Shown: positions 24,891 to 36,115 of the stretch, one piece after another
Layout of the letters: every line of letters starts with the position of its first letter
How positions within the stretch are numbered: the stretch's first letter is position 1
Assembly (NCBI GenBank): GCA_008973525.1
Contig: WACJ01000274.1
Location: 2,976,001-3,040,000, forward strand
DNA from: Stenopsyche tienmushanensis
Taxonomy: Eukaryota > Arthropoda > Insecta > Trichoptera > Stenopsychidae
Length of the DNA: 64,000 bases
Reading direction: 5' to 3'
Notes under the pieces: model-generated
What the model saw: the letters and a program-made list of their open reading frames with translations, nothing else
Database searches by the model: none
What the model was told of the DNA's origin: nothing
Program-made: the position numbers and the translations under genes

Positions 24891-25935
24891 TTTTCGTGAC
24901 GTCCAAGCCAATTTCAGTAAATAAGAATCTCTGCAAATTATTACAGAATTTACGTGCTGCACAAAAAATTCTCTTCTAGCAAAGAACAGCAAAGGATCAT
25001 AAGCATTTCATTAGCAAAACAATGAAATAAATATTTTTTAGATTATCAACCGGAGAAATTGAGGACTTACGATCTAAGAAGGAAAACAACTAAGGTTCTC
25101 ACCAAATGAAACTTCAGTCCAGATTCATAAGTGAAAATTGATTCTTCGAATGTCAGTGCTATTATTGACTTATCAAAACCAGAAGAAGCAATATTTTGGT
25201 ATTTAGTATCACAATTGAACAGATCAAATTGATAATGCCCCTGGAAATGTTTAGGAGTTGAGTTGGGACGTTCTACCATCGTCTATGTTTTTTAGATTTG
25301 CTCAATATCTACTTAAATCATTGGAATATACCGTAAAAATCAAACGATTTAATCGAAATGACATTGTAAAAATCATTTATTTTTGTAAATTCATTCTGAA
25401 CCGACAATATTTTATCAAAATAAAATCGAAGAATAAAGAGAATGTTGGAAAATAAGTTATAAATAACGATAAAAATTGTGTTTCAATTGAATATATAATC
25501 GATAATTTGAAGTGATTCTTGACCATAAGAATATAATGATCTTCTTAGATCATAGTAGTCCACAGCGACTACAAAACGTTGCTATTCGCTCGCATTTTTG
25601 TATCAGTGTTGATGAAAAATAAGCTTATTCATTAGAAGCATGGATAAGTAATATCGAAATAAATCATTGATTTTTTTCCAATTTATCAAAAATTAATTTG
25701 CAAGCATCTTCATCATTTGATAACAGGGATTATATAAATCATTATTATCTATGTGACATAATTATTCCAGTGGTTTTACTGGATAACTTATTTGATTTAA
25801 AATATTTGGGTTGTGACGCATATATGAAAATATGGCTGGTTGTTTGCATATCAAAAACAGAATAAAATTTACAGAAAAACTGATTATTTTCAATGCTGTA
25901 TTTTCTTAATTTTTTCTAAACTATTTATCATATAT
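24891..25935. other. Intergenic, nothing recognised
   Basis: AT-rich DNA downstream of secreted paralogue 2. Short open frames at 25067-25455 lack any recognisable feature. Confidence 0.4.
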
Positions 25936-25941
25936 TTTATT
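25936..25941 (-). terminator. Probable poly(A) signal of secreted paralogue 2
   Basis: AATAAA on the minus strand begins 17 bp after the stop codon of the gene at 25958-27191. Confidence 0.5.
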
Positions 25942-25957
25942 ATTTTTCTGTAGTTAT

Positions 25958-27191
25958 TCATTGAGAATCTTCAATACATTGCGATACTTCAGCAGCTAGT
26001 TCTGCAGCCCTTGACGCACCATCCGCTGATGCAAGAAAACCACATGTTGCCAAATCAATTTTGAGGGTGCCCAAATATGCTGCTCCAGCTGCCACCTAAA
26101 ATTGATTAAAGTTTATGCAAATTTAATGAAAGTTCGTTAAAATATATAATTTTTTATAAATATTCTTACGATTTTTTTCAATTGAACTTACATTTCTTGC
26201 TAAATCGACGCCTAATTGAGTAAACCGTGGACCGTAATTAGCAGAGATATTTAATTTACAATTCAAAATTGCTGGCGTTACGAAGTTAAATTGACCTACA
26301 CAATTTCTATATTCTTGAGCAACTGTGTTGGATAGGTTATTGGCTGTATTTCTGTTGTTTATAAGATTGTCAATAAGGGTTGTGCCTTGCTGTATTTTAT
26401 TCGTTACACAGTCCGATAATGCTTGTCTGGTTTCGTTCACAATTGCTTCAAATTCTTCGGTCTAGAAATGTTGAAGGTGCAGGTCATATATCAATGCTAA
26501 AGTTTATAATATCAAAGATAATTACAAGAAAAAGAATAAACAATGAAATGATAAAAGTCTTATCGCGATGTCTGACAAACATTTTTTTAAGGCCACTCAT
26601 TTCGGTTGCGCAAAACCAGTAGCAAATATCTTAACGTTTGTGTGCTAAAGTATTTATTTGTGTATATATGCATGTGATTAATTGTACTGTTTGTTAATTT
26701 CTAATTTAAAATTTTGTTCCGTCGTAACAATATTTTGGAAAATGTTACCCGAGAGCAATTTTCAACTGCTTGTCCATTATTCAATGCCGTTTGAATCTGT
26801 GATTCTGATAGATTGGCCTGGATTTGTATTCCATTTGTTAGGTTCAGCCCGATGATATTCAATGATTGTATTAGAGTCCTTTCCATCGTTTCGCCAATGT
26901 TATTTGCTTCTTGTTCGGCATTGATTGCTGCTTGTCGAATGTTACCAATTAGATTAGTAATCGTCAAGTTGACAGAGCTGGATCGCGAATATGTTACGTT
27001 GAAACTGAGGGAGAAGTTAGGCAATGTCCAGAAGAAGAAGGCATCTGCACCATTTTGCTTAAAAAAATGCATAGTCCATGTGGATTTATAAAATTATTAT
27101 TAAATAAGCTGATCTAATCAGATATATTTTGCACACTTACCAGCAAGAGGGTGTTCATCAAACATAAGAGAAGTACTCTTGAAGCTGCCAT
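25958..27191 (-). CDS. Secreted six-cysteine protein, paralogue 2 (4 exons)
   Basis: Exons on the minus strand are 27191-27141, 27057-26749, 26461-26192 and 26095-25958. All introns are GT-AG, phase 0, and shorter than in paralogue 1. The product is 255 residues. Exon 1 encodes only MAASRVLLLCLMNTLLL, a signal-peptide core. The mature chain is Asn/Gln/Ala-rich, probably helical, with several N-glycosylation sequons (NVT, NLT twice, NLS twice, NET, NIS) and no membrane anchor. The six mature cysteines are spaced C-x19-C-x35-C-x13-C-x39-C-x21-C, matching paralogue 1 in every gap but the first. Exon 4 shares the CGxxxS/A...AExxQC ending. Sequence identity is otherwise low, suggesting an old tandem duplication. 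Function is unknown; an extracellular role (gut, salivary or reproductive fluid) is speculation. Confidence 0.88.
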
Positions 27192-27835
27192 TTTAAACTA
27201 TATTAAGATATATTTCGTTTGCAATATATATATGTGAACTAAATTTAAAAAATCCAATATAACAATTACATCTGCATATATTATCATATGCATTCAGATC
27301 GAAGCATTTGTTTCTTGTTGTATGTACATTATAAAACAGATCTTTTGATGAGTATAAAAGACCAAGATTGTAAAGATATTGCAATAATTGTCACCTTCAC
27401 GGTTTTAATTTTTTCCTCAGGCATATTATAGATAAATTAAGGTATACATATCAATAATAATTTGCAACAACTCATTTAAAGTCTTTGTATCTTTTACCAA
27501 AGGTATATATTTTTTTAACAAGGATATAAATAAGCGTTCTTAAATTAAATCAAGTATTACACGTTGTAAATAATAGCAAGTCTAATCGAAATTGAGGATT
27601 CAATGGAAATGTTTATGTTGCCAAATATCGATGGAGTATTCAAAACACTAAACATCTGCATCCAAAAATTCTGAGACATCGTAATCTATTATTAAATCTT
27701 TGAATTTTAATGAAGCAATCATTGATATTTATAAAAATGAAAACTAAATAAAATCCATAACTTTGGCAGGATCGTCTATCAATGCAAAATACATACGTAC
27801 TCGTACATGAGCTAATTTAAAATCTTCATAGTCTT
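27192..27835. other. Upstream region of secreted paralogue 2 and intergenic
   Basis: AT-rich. A minus-strand TATATATA run at about 27223-27233 is a possible but weak core promoter. Nothing else is recognised. Confidence 0.35.
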
Positions 27836-27837
27836 AG

Positions 27838-27905
27838 ATGCTATATTTGCTTGTCCGCCACTTATCTGTACAAATCTGTCAGAACCGCAGCAGCGCGTAT
27901 GAGCA
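27838..27905. repeat. Dispersed repeat, family B copy 1
   Basis: CTATATTTGCTTGTCCGCCA, CTTATCTGTACAAATC and CAGAACCGCAGCAGCGCGTA match 36037-36115 in the same orientation with few differences. The partner copy is preceded by a TTAA terminus, so this is probably the inside of a TTAA-type miniature element whose end is lost here. Confidence 0.55.
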
Positions 27906-28867
27906 ACACGAATGAGCCATTAAAATTGATTGTTTATTTAAGGTTGTCTCAATTTACTACTAGTACTAATAAGAACAGGTTTCTTACAAATAATTCTGAC
28001 CAATACATCCCAAAATAAATTCAGTTACGTAGCAAAGATGCAATGGGCAGTAAAGATGCTCTGATGACCTCTATTGAATTTATTTCAAAATAAAATGAAA
28101 ACATCAATATCCTTAATATGTGAAGACATTTTTAATTTACAAATGTGTCCCTAGTGATTAATAAGACATTTCTTCTATTTTGTTTCCATCAATATCCATT
28201 TCTTCCGAATATATGATCTGCTGTATTATGGTATTTTACTGATAAAAGTTGCGCTGTAGGCTCTCTTCCGTAAGGTGTTTGAGAATTTCCGTAGTTTTCT
28301 GATTATCTTGAAAGCAGACTTGATTTAAAGCTAAAAAATGTTACATGAAGCTAGATCTGAACTTCAAAAAACTTCTCCATTGAGAGTGTTAAGGAGATTC
28401 AGACATTGCTCTGATGAATGATTAACTTGGTTTCTCACAATTGTGGCTTGTTTCTTCAGACCCGTCCGCTGAAAATTTCCAGAATTATTTTCTAGTAGTT
28501 TTATTTCACTAGTGCTTCGTCTGAAGCTCACACTTTTTTATTTTATTTTTTTGGTCCCACCACTTACTTCCGCGCCCGCACTGTGCCCAAATTACACCGG
28601 TAATCGCAGACACACACTTGCAATAAACAAAAAAGTACGCATTAAGCGTAGAAGTCATTTAAACAGGGAGTGTTTCTGGGAACGTTCTCGTGCTCTACCG
28701 TAGCTGCTACAAGTATTTGCAAGGAAATAGGGGTTTGGACGATTCATTGCCGATTCTGGCCGGAGCTGCTTTACACCGGAATGATGAATCTATTATTATA
28801 TCCAGATGCCGATCAATTATTCTGATGAGTCTACATTTAACAAAAATGGAGGGAGTATACTACGAAA
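27906..28867. other. Intergenic, no supported gene
   Basis: AT-rich, with a GC-richer segment at 28560-28800. The two short plus frames there (28512-28941) show no domain. It may be 3' sequence of the retrotransposon fragment that follows, but I cannot demonstrate that. Confidence 0.35.
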
Positions 28868-29157
28868 TTATTTCTCGTAGAATCTTCCTTCTGTTCCCCG
28901 CACATTCAAAACTGTTTGAATGTGCAGGGAACAGCCACTAGATCTGCATGTCCAACAGGTCCTGAAGCGGAACCTCTGACATATCGCAGGAGAACTTCCC
29001 GAGCGGCCTCCATGCCCGGACACGACCATAGTACGTGATCCACTGTCATCCACACTCCGAAAGACTTCCTAAGCCAAACCGACGGAGAGATGCCTTGAAT
29101 CGTCCGTATCCCGTGAGGAACTGGGAAGTCCAATAACATGGAACAACCCAGTGACAC
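28868..29157 (-). mobile_element. Non-LTR retrotransposon 3' coding end, copy 1
   Basis: On the minus strand one frame reads FLTGYGRFKASLRRFGL and, after a frameshift, MTVDHVLWSCPGMEAAREVL, then ASGPVGHADLVAVP before a stop. 'LTGHG.F..YL.RFG' followed by a CxC...DH..W.C motif is the C-terminal region of ORF2 in Jockey/I/R1-type LINEs. The same tail recurs at 54490-54850 and 60748-60910. Only the extreme 3' coding end survives, as expected for 5'-truncated LINE insertions; it is also frameshifted. Confidence 0.75.
28893..28932. repeat. 18-bp inverted repeat with 4-bp loop
   Basis: GTTCCCCGCACATTCAAA, then ACTG, then TTTGAATGTGCAGGGAAC; the arms match at 17 of 18 positions. It lies at the stop codon of the retrotransposon fragment, where coding sequence has apparently been copied back on itself. 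The other two LINE tails in the window lack it. Confidence 0.7.
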
Positions 29158-29485
29158 GACGAATTATATTTAATGGAGCTAAAACACTTGCATAAATGTC
29201 TTCCAACATTTTCGTTCATCCATCTTTCTTGCCATGCAGCGTTACACGCAACAAGTATCCTCCTTTTTAGTGATTTCTTAGTAGTTTAAGCGGGTTGATT
29301 TTAACGCTCTTCGCAATTTTGTATCCATTGGGGTTGCGCAAGCAGTGGGACTGATCGTGTTTAATTGTTGGCGTGCAAATTTAATTTGCCGCCATCGCGT
29401 TTTAATTTCGAGTACATTTCGCATCGAATCCTGAATCCTTTGCCTCGTGATTGTCGCCGTATCAAATGGTAAATAAACTTAATTA

Positions 29486-29833
29486 TTAAATATCACAATG
29501 TTTTAATTGTTTCTCTCTCTTTTTGAGTATCGCTCCTTTACGGTGTTGTCGGATGAGCGGTCGGAGATAAAGAACCGCCCTCTCTACGGAGATAAAATAA
29601 GGATTTCCGTCGTATGCTGCAAGTCCGTGTCGAGGCTGGGAAGCCCTATTGATACTGAGGGATGAATGCCCTCGTCCTTCTCGTCGAAGCTCTTCAGGCC
29701 AAAATGAGAGGCGCACGAGCGCGTCTGGCCCTCGGACTGCCCAGCGACTTGAGACGCCTCTCATGGTGGGCTGCATGAGGCAACCGCGAAGAAGATTATG
29801 AGCACCATAAGACGGCGAGGGGCCAAAACGCAC
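29486..29833 (-). other. GC-rich block with a 115-codon open frame, unassigned
   Basis: 29540-29833 is sharply GC-richer than its surroundings and open on the minus strand, but the translation (Arg/Ser/Pro-rich) resembles nothing I know and reads like non-coding sequence. Together with 29270-29480 it may be part of a retroelement or an old insertion. I do not call it a host gene. Confidence 0.3.
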
Positions 29834-32800
29834 TAGTTTCTAGTAATATCATATTATTTCATTGATATTTTTTTAATTATCGAAAAATATTCAAAGGTGT
29901 TTAATAATAGTAACAAAATACTGTCATATGAGGAATATTTTGCGATATTGACTAAGATGTAGTGGTAACTATTTTTTAAAATCTTATTACATTCACAATT
30001 GAATAACGAATTAGTTGAGTTCTAATGCAGCATTTCACCCTAGATGAAACGTGCAACCTTAGATAAAACAATTTGCGCCTAATAAATCATTTCATGCAAC
30101 TGCTTTTACTTAAAAATATATTTTTTTAATCAGCTATTTATCACTCAGTCAACCATTTTTAAAAAAATATAATGTATTTCTTGAATTATCATTTTTTTCT
30201 TTTACTAAAAAAATCATCTTATTAGTTGATATTATCTTAACCACACGCTAGATGTCAGTTCTTCTGGCTACATTATTATGGAGCATTTATTATAGATTCT
30301 TCTGATTCAATTTAGTATTTGGTTTTTACGCATTTAACTGAATATGTATTTTTTAATATGTTTCTATTAACATGGCATTATATTTTATATGAGAAATTAT
30401 GCCAACCGATAAAATTATTTTTTAAATATCACCAGGTGCATATGAAAACTGCTCCTACAAGTTTGAAAATCCGAGTCATCGAACTGCAAATGATGATGAA
30501 TTTCTTTCGTAATCGTCGCCTTGGTCTGTTTTATTTGGGTTTTCCAGAGAATAAACACCTACTTAATTCTGTGAAAGTAAGAACTTTTTATGATGTTTTT
30601 AAAGGACATTCACATAATTAAATTTCTGACTAGATCCATATTTAAATTATTAAACGGCGGAGATACTTAATCTATGTTGGTGTGTCCGTCATTATTTTTT
30701 ATGCAAATGCATCACACCGATTTAATGACAGCCTTTTTGAGTGCGTAAACAAGGGCTTAAAAATAATTTACGTCAGCATGAATCGCAATTTTTTTAATGG
30801 AGGCAATTTAATACAATGGTGCAAATTTTTTTGTGCAAAGTTGACCGCAAGGTATAGTTTAAAATTAACCTAGTTTTACTGCCAAAAACGGTGTGAAGGT
30901 TCTAAAGATCCTGTTCAATTGAATAGCGTTTTGCAGTGTTTAATGCAGTACATAAATCTGTTTTAGAGCCTTTTATTATGCAAGTTTTTTTCGCATTGAT
31001 TTTGCAAGAAATTCGATGACATCACTCTTATAACTGTTCGAAATAAGAGTATGTTAAATATCTCGACAGGTTAGCATTGTGAAATAAACTGAGACAAGTA
31101 CGCATGATACAATAGAATTTATAAGACGAAATGACGGATGTTGGACCGTTCTCTGAAATGGATTTCATAATCTTTAATGTGTTCCAGTTTGCGAAAAAGA
31201 TCTTTTTATATTTCTTATGCATCCTCTCGATCATTGCAGCCATCCACGAATCACATGCTTCGCGTTTATTTGACATTTAGCAAGTTATACGAATCTTGAC
31301 TTACTTGCTAATTGAATTATTAGCTTCATATAAATTTAAAGGGAAAGTATGACGAGTTACGAGCATTGATCATATCTTCACTTTCTTCTATAAGTCTTCT
31401 TAGCTTTTCTTAAGTCTTTAAGATAATTAGCACATTGTATAAGACGTATATATATATGGGTGTCATAATTTAATTTTGTATACATTATTAATTCTTCATT
31501 AAGTGATATTTATACAATGATGATGTTAATCAAGCTATCTTACGTATATGCACATCATAACGAACTCTAACAAAAAAATAGGATAGAATTGCATACTTAT
31601 TAAATACTAAGAATTGTTTCTAAAGTATATCTTCTGTTCGCTGCCGTTTTATGTAATTTGCACCACAAGGAAGCTAAATTCAACGACTGAAACTGGATTT
31701 GTTGTATATTTAACAGTTGGTAATGATTCAATTACATTTGCAGGAAGTCAACTTTTCTGCTTAATCTTCGTTATGGTGCGGTAATTCAATGTGTAGCGAA
31801 TACTTAATCTTTCTCAAATGAAATCAAATATATTCTGAACGCATATGTTTTGATGGTATTTCTATACAGAATTTATAGTAATGGAGGGCCTATTTAAAAG
31901 ATTTTTTGTTTGTAAATAACTGCTAAAATGAATGATCGTTACGGTATTTCCTTGGTGTTAACCACATGACCTACACGCGCTTGAGATAATCTGTTCATGG
32001 GGACGCCGCCCGGTCTGTGAGAGGAAGGTCTGTAAGTTCAAACTTGACCTTGCTATACATAAATTACTGTTTTGAATCATAGTGATTTTCAATAAAATAA
32101 TTAAAATCCATTAAATTTTACAATGGAAAATGTGAAAGCTTTAAATTTAGAATCAAATGTTCAATAATAAAAATAAATTATTTTCGGGTTTCGTGCTCTC
32201 CTGGTCGTTGAAATCACTATGTGCACGCTTTAACTAGTCTCGAAATTTGATATTTTTATCTAATCTATCAATTTATTCGTAAAAGTCAATTAAATTTGCA
32301 GTGAAATTATAATTTTCAAAAATTCACTATTTTTGTATTTTACCATACCAAATTCAATTTCCAATTGTTAATCCAATGTCTTCATATTTTCTGGGAGAGT
32401 CTTTATAAATAAAGAATGTACTTCATATGACTGGAAATGCATGTTAACTGGGTCAATGTCATATCCACACACGATAGTCGATTCAATAATAAAGCTCTAG
32501 TGCCTCGAGAGCCTCACAAATATGGGGGGGCCGTCATTTGGTGAGGTACATGCACTCGCATACTGATGCAATCGTGGGTTATTATGATAATCATCTCGAC
32601 TGACTGTATCTAAAGATGATATTTATGAGAGTGTGAGATTTTTTCCTTGATTTATGTTTTTTGCCAGTCGAAAATACCAGTTGATATTTGATTTTCATCA
32701 TAATAATATATTCTTCGTCGATAGATATAATATTCTTGGATCATTCGAGCGTGATTCTGATCCACTGTGATCGTTAATCATTTTATTTAAACCTATTTCG

Positions 32801-32872
32801 ATTATACTATAACTACTGCGAATCGTTCGGAAGGACCATTTTCATGCGATAAAAATCAGACAGTAGTCCAAT
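29834..32872. other. Intergenic, no supported gene
   Basis: Three kb of AT-rich sequence. Frames at 30319-30621, 30682-30873 and 31028-31276 have no domains or splice support. Confidence 0.4.
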
Positions 32873-33075
32873 TTAACCTGTTGAGGAGTGAGCAAATTTA
32901 AAATCGATGAAGTCGTTGATGCCATTATCGCTTTACACCGATTACTTTCTGTCAGCTCCTATCAGCGTAAGACAATCTTCAATTCGAGGCAGTCAATTGT
33001 AAATAAACATTGTTGATAGCATAAAAGACCACGTCATTTCTTTACATAAACAATACACAAGTAATTGATTCATAC
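32873..33075. repeat. TTAA-flanked miniature element, family A copy 2
   Basis: It begins TTAA (32873-32876) then CCTGTTGAGGAGTGAGC, and matches 197-375 over about 175 bp; the following ATAAACAATACACAA matches 806-823. The right terminus is not identified. It lies about 150 bp left of the mariner remnant. Confidence 0.6.
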
Positions 33076-33220
33076 GACTCATCATCTAACGTCTAACGTT
33101 CATATATAAACATCAAACTCTTAAAATTGAGTTTGGTTAATACTTGAAAATATATGGTGCCCCTAAGCACCAGGATTATCTTAAGATTATCTTATTGTTA
33201 ATATAAGAAATGCAATGAGA

Positions 33221-33640
33221 TCAGGTCAGTCCAAAAGTTAGTGCGTATTTTTGAGATTTTTTTTAAATAGTCTAAATAAAGCATAATTTAATCAATGATA
33301 TATTTTTCTCCACTATCTATAATTTCACGCCATCTTATCAATTCCATTGCTGTAGAAAGACACAGATTTTGAGTCAAAAAAACTTGAAAGTTTATTTTGT
33401 ACATCCTGTAAAGAATTTAACTTTTTCCTTAGTAAAAAAATGTAAGGCATGAAATAAGTAAAAATTACTCGAAGAGTAAGTAAATATTCGAAGAGTAAGC
33501 AGGATGCGGCAAAAGCTCCCAATTAAATTCACTATTTTTTTGCAGCGTTGTTTCAGTCGTATGCGGTCTAGATTTATCATGAAACAACCCTTGATATTCA
33601 CCAATCGCAGCCGTTTTTTAATCAATTCTATGTTTTAACG
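33221..33640 (-). mobile_element. Mariner remnant 2
   Basis: The minus-strand conceptual reading has HDKSRPHTTETTLQK-N, FNWELLPHPAYSSN and, after frameshifts, MELIRWREIIDSGEKYIID. These correspond to mariner 'HDNARPH', 'LGWELLPHPPYSPD' and 'LPERWQKVIDQNGQYIID'. In the second-Asp motif the Asp is kept (HDKSRPH), but the third-Asp APSDY motif is lost to a rearrangement. The terminus TCAGGTCAGTCCAAAAGTTA (33221-33240) is mariner-like. It differs in terminal repeat from the copy at 8089-8474, so it is a separate lineage. Confidence 0.75.
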
Positions 33641-34560
33641 ACACTATAAATATCTGCATTAATAGTTTGATTTGTTTCTAACAGTTCATAATAAATCACA
33701 CCATTCATATTTCACCAAACAAAAACTTACACATAAACATACCCACAAACTTTAATTTTTTTAAGCCATTGCTCCTGGGAGTCCTTACATTAATATTATA
33801 GTATGTTCACCATGAACACTATTAATTTTTATGGCTGCACTGAGGAACTCCTTAGCCGAGTCTTGATTGAAATTGAGGAAAAATAAGCTATATGAAATAA
33901 TATAAGAATTGAAATAACTGGATAAATTCAAACCCAAAAATTATAGCTTTTAGTTAAATAAATAATGGAATTCAACAATTTGAAAACATGAACTCAGATA
34001 CCGATAGATATTCGAAGATCTTATTCAGCAAACACTTGCCTGTCATAACGAAATTTATAAGGGAAAAAAAACAGTAAGCTATACAAATAAAGCTGGACAT
34101 GTTTATAAGAAATTTCAGGAGTCACCAATGTTTATTATTAGCGCAGATTATGAAAATATACAATAACAAGTGAGATAAATTATTTTGTTAACAATTAGCA
34201 ATCACAAATATAAATTATTATTATACTTCATAGCTTTTATACCTATTACTTATAATTTTTGTATGAAATTTGACATAATATACGTCTAATGTGGCGAAAT
34301 ACTGTAAGTAGAGAACTGCCTATATTCGCATCTTTTAACATTGCATTAGCATTGTACTGATTTTATCTTTAAGTGTTCCACATTGAATATTGTTTTCAAT
34401 GTAAAATTTTCTCGATTTTGTTTTTTAAAACCATCTTTGACATTGAAGTACTTGCAATGAGTCACCTTAAACTATACAAATATTTCTGGTTAAATGCGTT
34501 TTATTTCTTAACGTTTTATGCGTGAAATTTAGTTCAAGAGAACGATGGAAATAGTAACTA
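33641..34560. other. Intergenic, nothing recognised
   Basis: AT-rich sequence between the mariner remnant and the piggyBac element, without recognisable coding or repeat structure. Confidence 0.4.
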
Positions 34561-34989
34561 TTAACTCTTTGGGGTCCAGTGTCAAGACGTATTTGACATC
34601 ATTTTTTTTACTGGCAGGTCCAGTGTCAATACTGTCTTGACATTTCTTTACGGATACTTTTAAAGATATTTTTTGGCGATTTTAGTATTTTTTTTTAAAC
34701 TGTGGAATGAAAAAAATGTTCTATAATGTATGTAATTGCTTTGCTGTTAGGAACTAGACCATTTCATTGTTTCCTGGAATGTAAAAAGAACCGTTTGGGA
34801 TGGGATATTTTTGTCCGCTGCAGATATAAAATCACAATTTCAAACAATAGTCTTTGGCAAACTGTGTCACCGTAAACATCTCATATTTTTGAAGTGGTCT
34901 TACACTTTAATTATTTTTCGTGAGTTTTTAAATGATAATGAGTCCGGAAATAAAAGGTTACCATGTATTCACCGACAGATTTTACACTT

Positions 34990-35290
34990 TTGCATACGGT
35001 GTGGAAAGAATTTTAAAAAACCAAGTCGCAGATTGCTTTGAAAATTTGCGGGCTTATTTTAAACATATATGGCTATGGCAGTTTGTAAAACCAGGTGAAA
35101 ATGTTAATTTTATCTTACATTTTACATTAAAAAAAATACCCCCAAAAAAGGTGTTTTTTCCAAACTTTTTTAAAATAGCGCCATTTTGTTATTTTTAAAT
35201 AAAAAGTTTTAATTAACGATAATAAGGTAGCGAAATGCTTACAGATTAAGAATCTTTTTTATTTTTTGATTCAAGTAAGCCTGAATGAAA
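34990..35290 (+). repeat. Fragment of the Mutator-like-domain element nested in piggyBac
   Basis: AAAAAACCAAGTCGCAGATT, then a decayed stretch, then TACATTAAAAAAAATACCCC matches the 3' part of the element at 43942-45010 (44815-44950: AACCAAGTCGCCGATTGATC, TACATTAAAAAATACCCCC). It interrupts the piggyBac reading frame immediately after the YHVFTDRFYTF motif, so it probably inserted there or recombined in. I could not define exact termini. Confidence 0.5.
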
Positions 35291-35477
35291 ATATTGTTCC
35301 ACCCCGTGGACATGCATCTTTTTTCACATGTCATTTTGATGTTTTAAAAACGATATAATATATATATTTTTAAATTTCGAACTATTTTTTTAGTATTATA
35401 TAAGAGTGTCATAATAAATCTAAAAAAGATTTATTTAATTATACGGTGTATTTACTGTGAAAAAAATTGTTAAAATA

Positions 35478-35520
35478 CCGGGCGTAAATCGACAGATACC
35501 GGGCGTAGATCGACGACCGA
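35478..35520 (+). repeat. Two tandem 21-22 bp units in the piggyBac linker
   Basis: ATACCGGGCGTAAATCGACA and ATACCGGGCGTAGATCGACG are adjacent. In the transposase frame they encode IPGVNRQ and IPGVDRR just before the cysteine-rich domain, so this is a local duplication of the linker. Confidence 0.6.
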
Positions 35521-36015
35521 TAACAAGGAACAATTGAATAGAAATCCACATTATATATATGATTTTACAAATTACAAGGATTGTATGATGTGTTCGAATC
35601 ATAATATTCCAGAAAAAATAAGACGGACATCGTTATATTACGATACGTGCAAGAAAAAGCTCGACCTCCACCCTGGAGATTGTTTTAAAAAATACCACAC
35701 TTGCGTGATTTTAGGAATTAATTTTTGCAAATTAGTATTAAATATATCTCCTAACATCATTCGTACTAAATAAATATTTTTATTTATTTATTTTACCACG
35801 TTTCCTTCATTTTTCACCATAAACATATTTTTCAATAAATTCACTGAAAATGGCTCGGACCTGGTGCAACACTTTTAGGAAAAACCTTCGGACCGCAAAG
35901 GGTTAAAAAACGCGCAATTATACTAGCAATTGAGAATTGACCGTTGAATCAATAAACATTTATTTTATTGCCGTCGATTACTTCAAAGCTTATTTCAAGT
36001 TATGCTCTAGGAAGC

Positions 36016-36115
36016 TTAACCCTTTGAGTAGCGAGAAATGCTATATTTGCTTGTCCACCACTTATCACTCGTACAAATCCACTTATCTATCAGAACTGCA
36101 GCAGCACGTATGAAG
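36016..36115. repeat. TTAA-flanked miniature element end, family B copy 2
   Basis: TTAA (36016-36019) then CCCTTTGAGTAGCGAG is a piggyBac-like terminus similar to family A. The following 36037-36115 matches the repeat at 27838-27905. No right end was found. Confidence 0.55.

Larger units (their letters stand above)
34561..35906 (+). mobile_element. piggyBac-type element with both termini, internally deleted
   Basis: TTAA (34561-34564) is followed by CTCTTTGGGGTCC. The right end is GGACCGCAAAGGG followed by TTAA (35903-35906). The 13-bp termini are inverted repeats with two differences, and CCCTTTGnGGTCC next to TTAA is the hallmark of piggyBac. The transposase survives in pieces: KGYHVFTDRFYTF (about 34950-34990) and the cysteine-rich C-terminal domain NYKDCMMCSNHNIPEK...KKKLDLHPGDCFKKYHT (35534-35773, stop after position 79 of that frame). 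A subterminal direct repeat GGTCCAGTGTCAA lies at both 34573 and 34617. At about 1.35 kb it is well short of a full 2.3-2.5 kb element and cannot be active. A nested fragment occupies about 34990-35290. Confidence 0.85.

Noticed and set aside
29486..29833. 115-codon Arg-rich minus frame as a host gene
   Set aside because: The open frame is explained by GC richness; the residue pattern is not protein-like and the block looks like a mobile insertion.
29820..29850. Helitron 3' end at the CACTAGT near 29833
   Set aside because: No GC-rich hairpin immediately precedes the CTAG in either orientation.
31960..32055. tRNA-like sequence with AAGTTCAAACTT and GAC motifs
   Set aside because: No credible A box or cloverleaf could be drawn; the T-loop resemblance alone is not enough.
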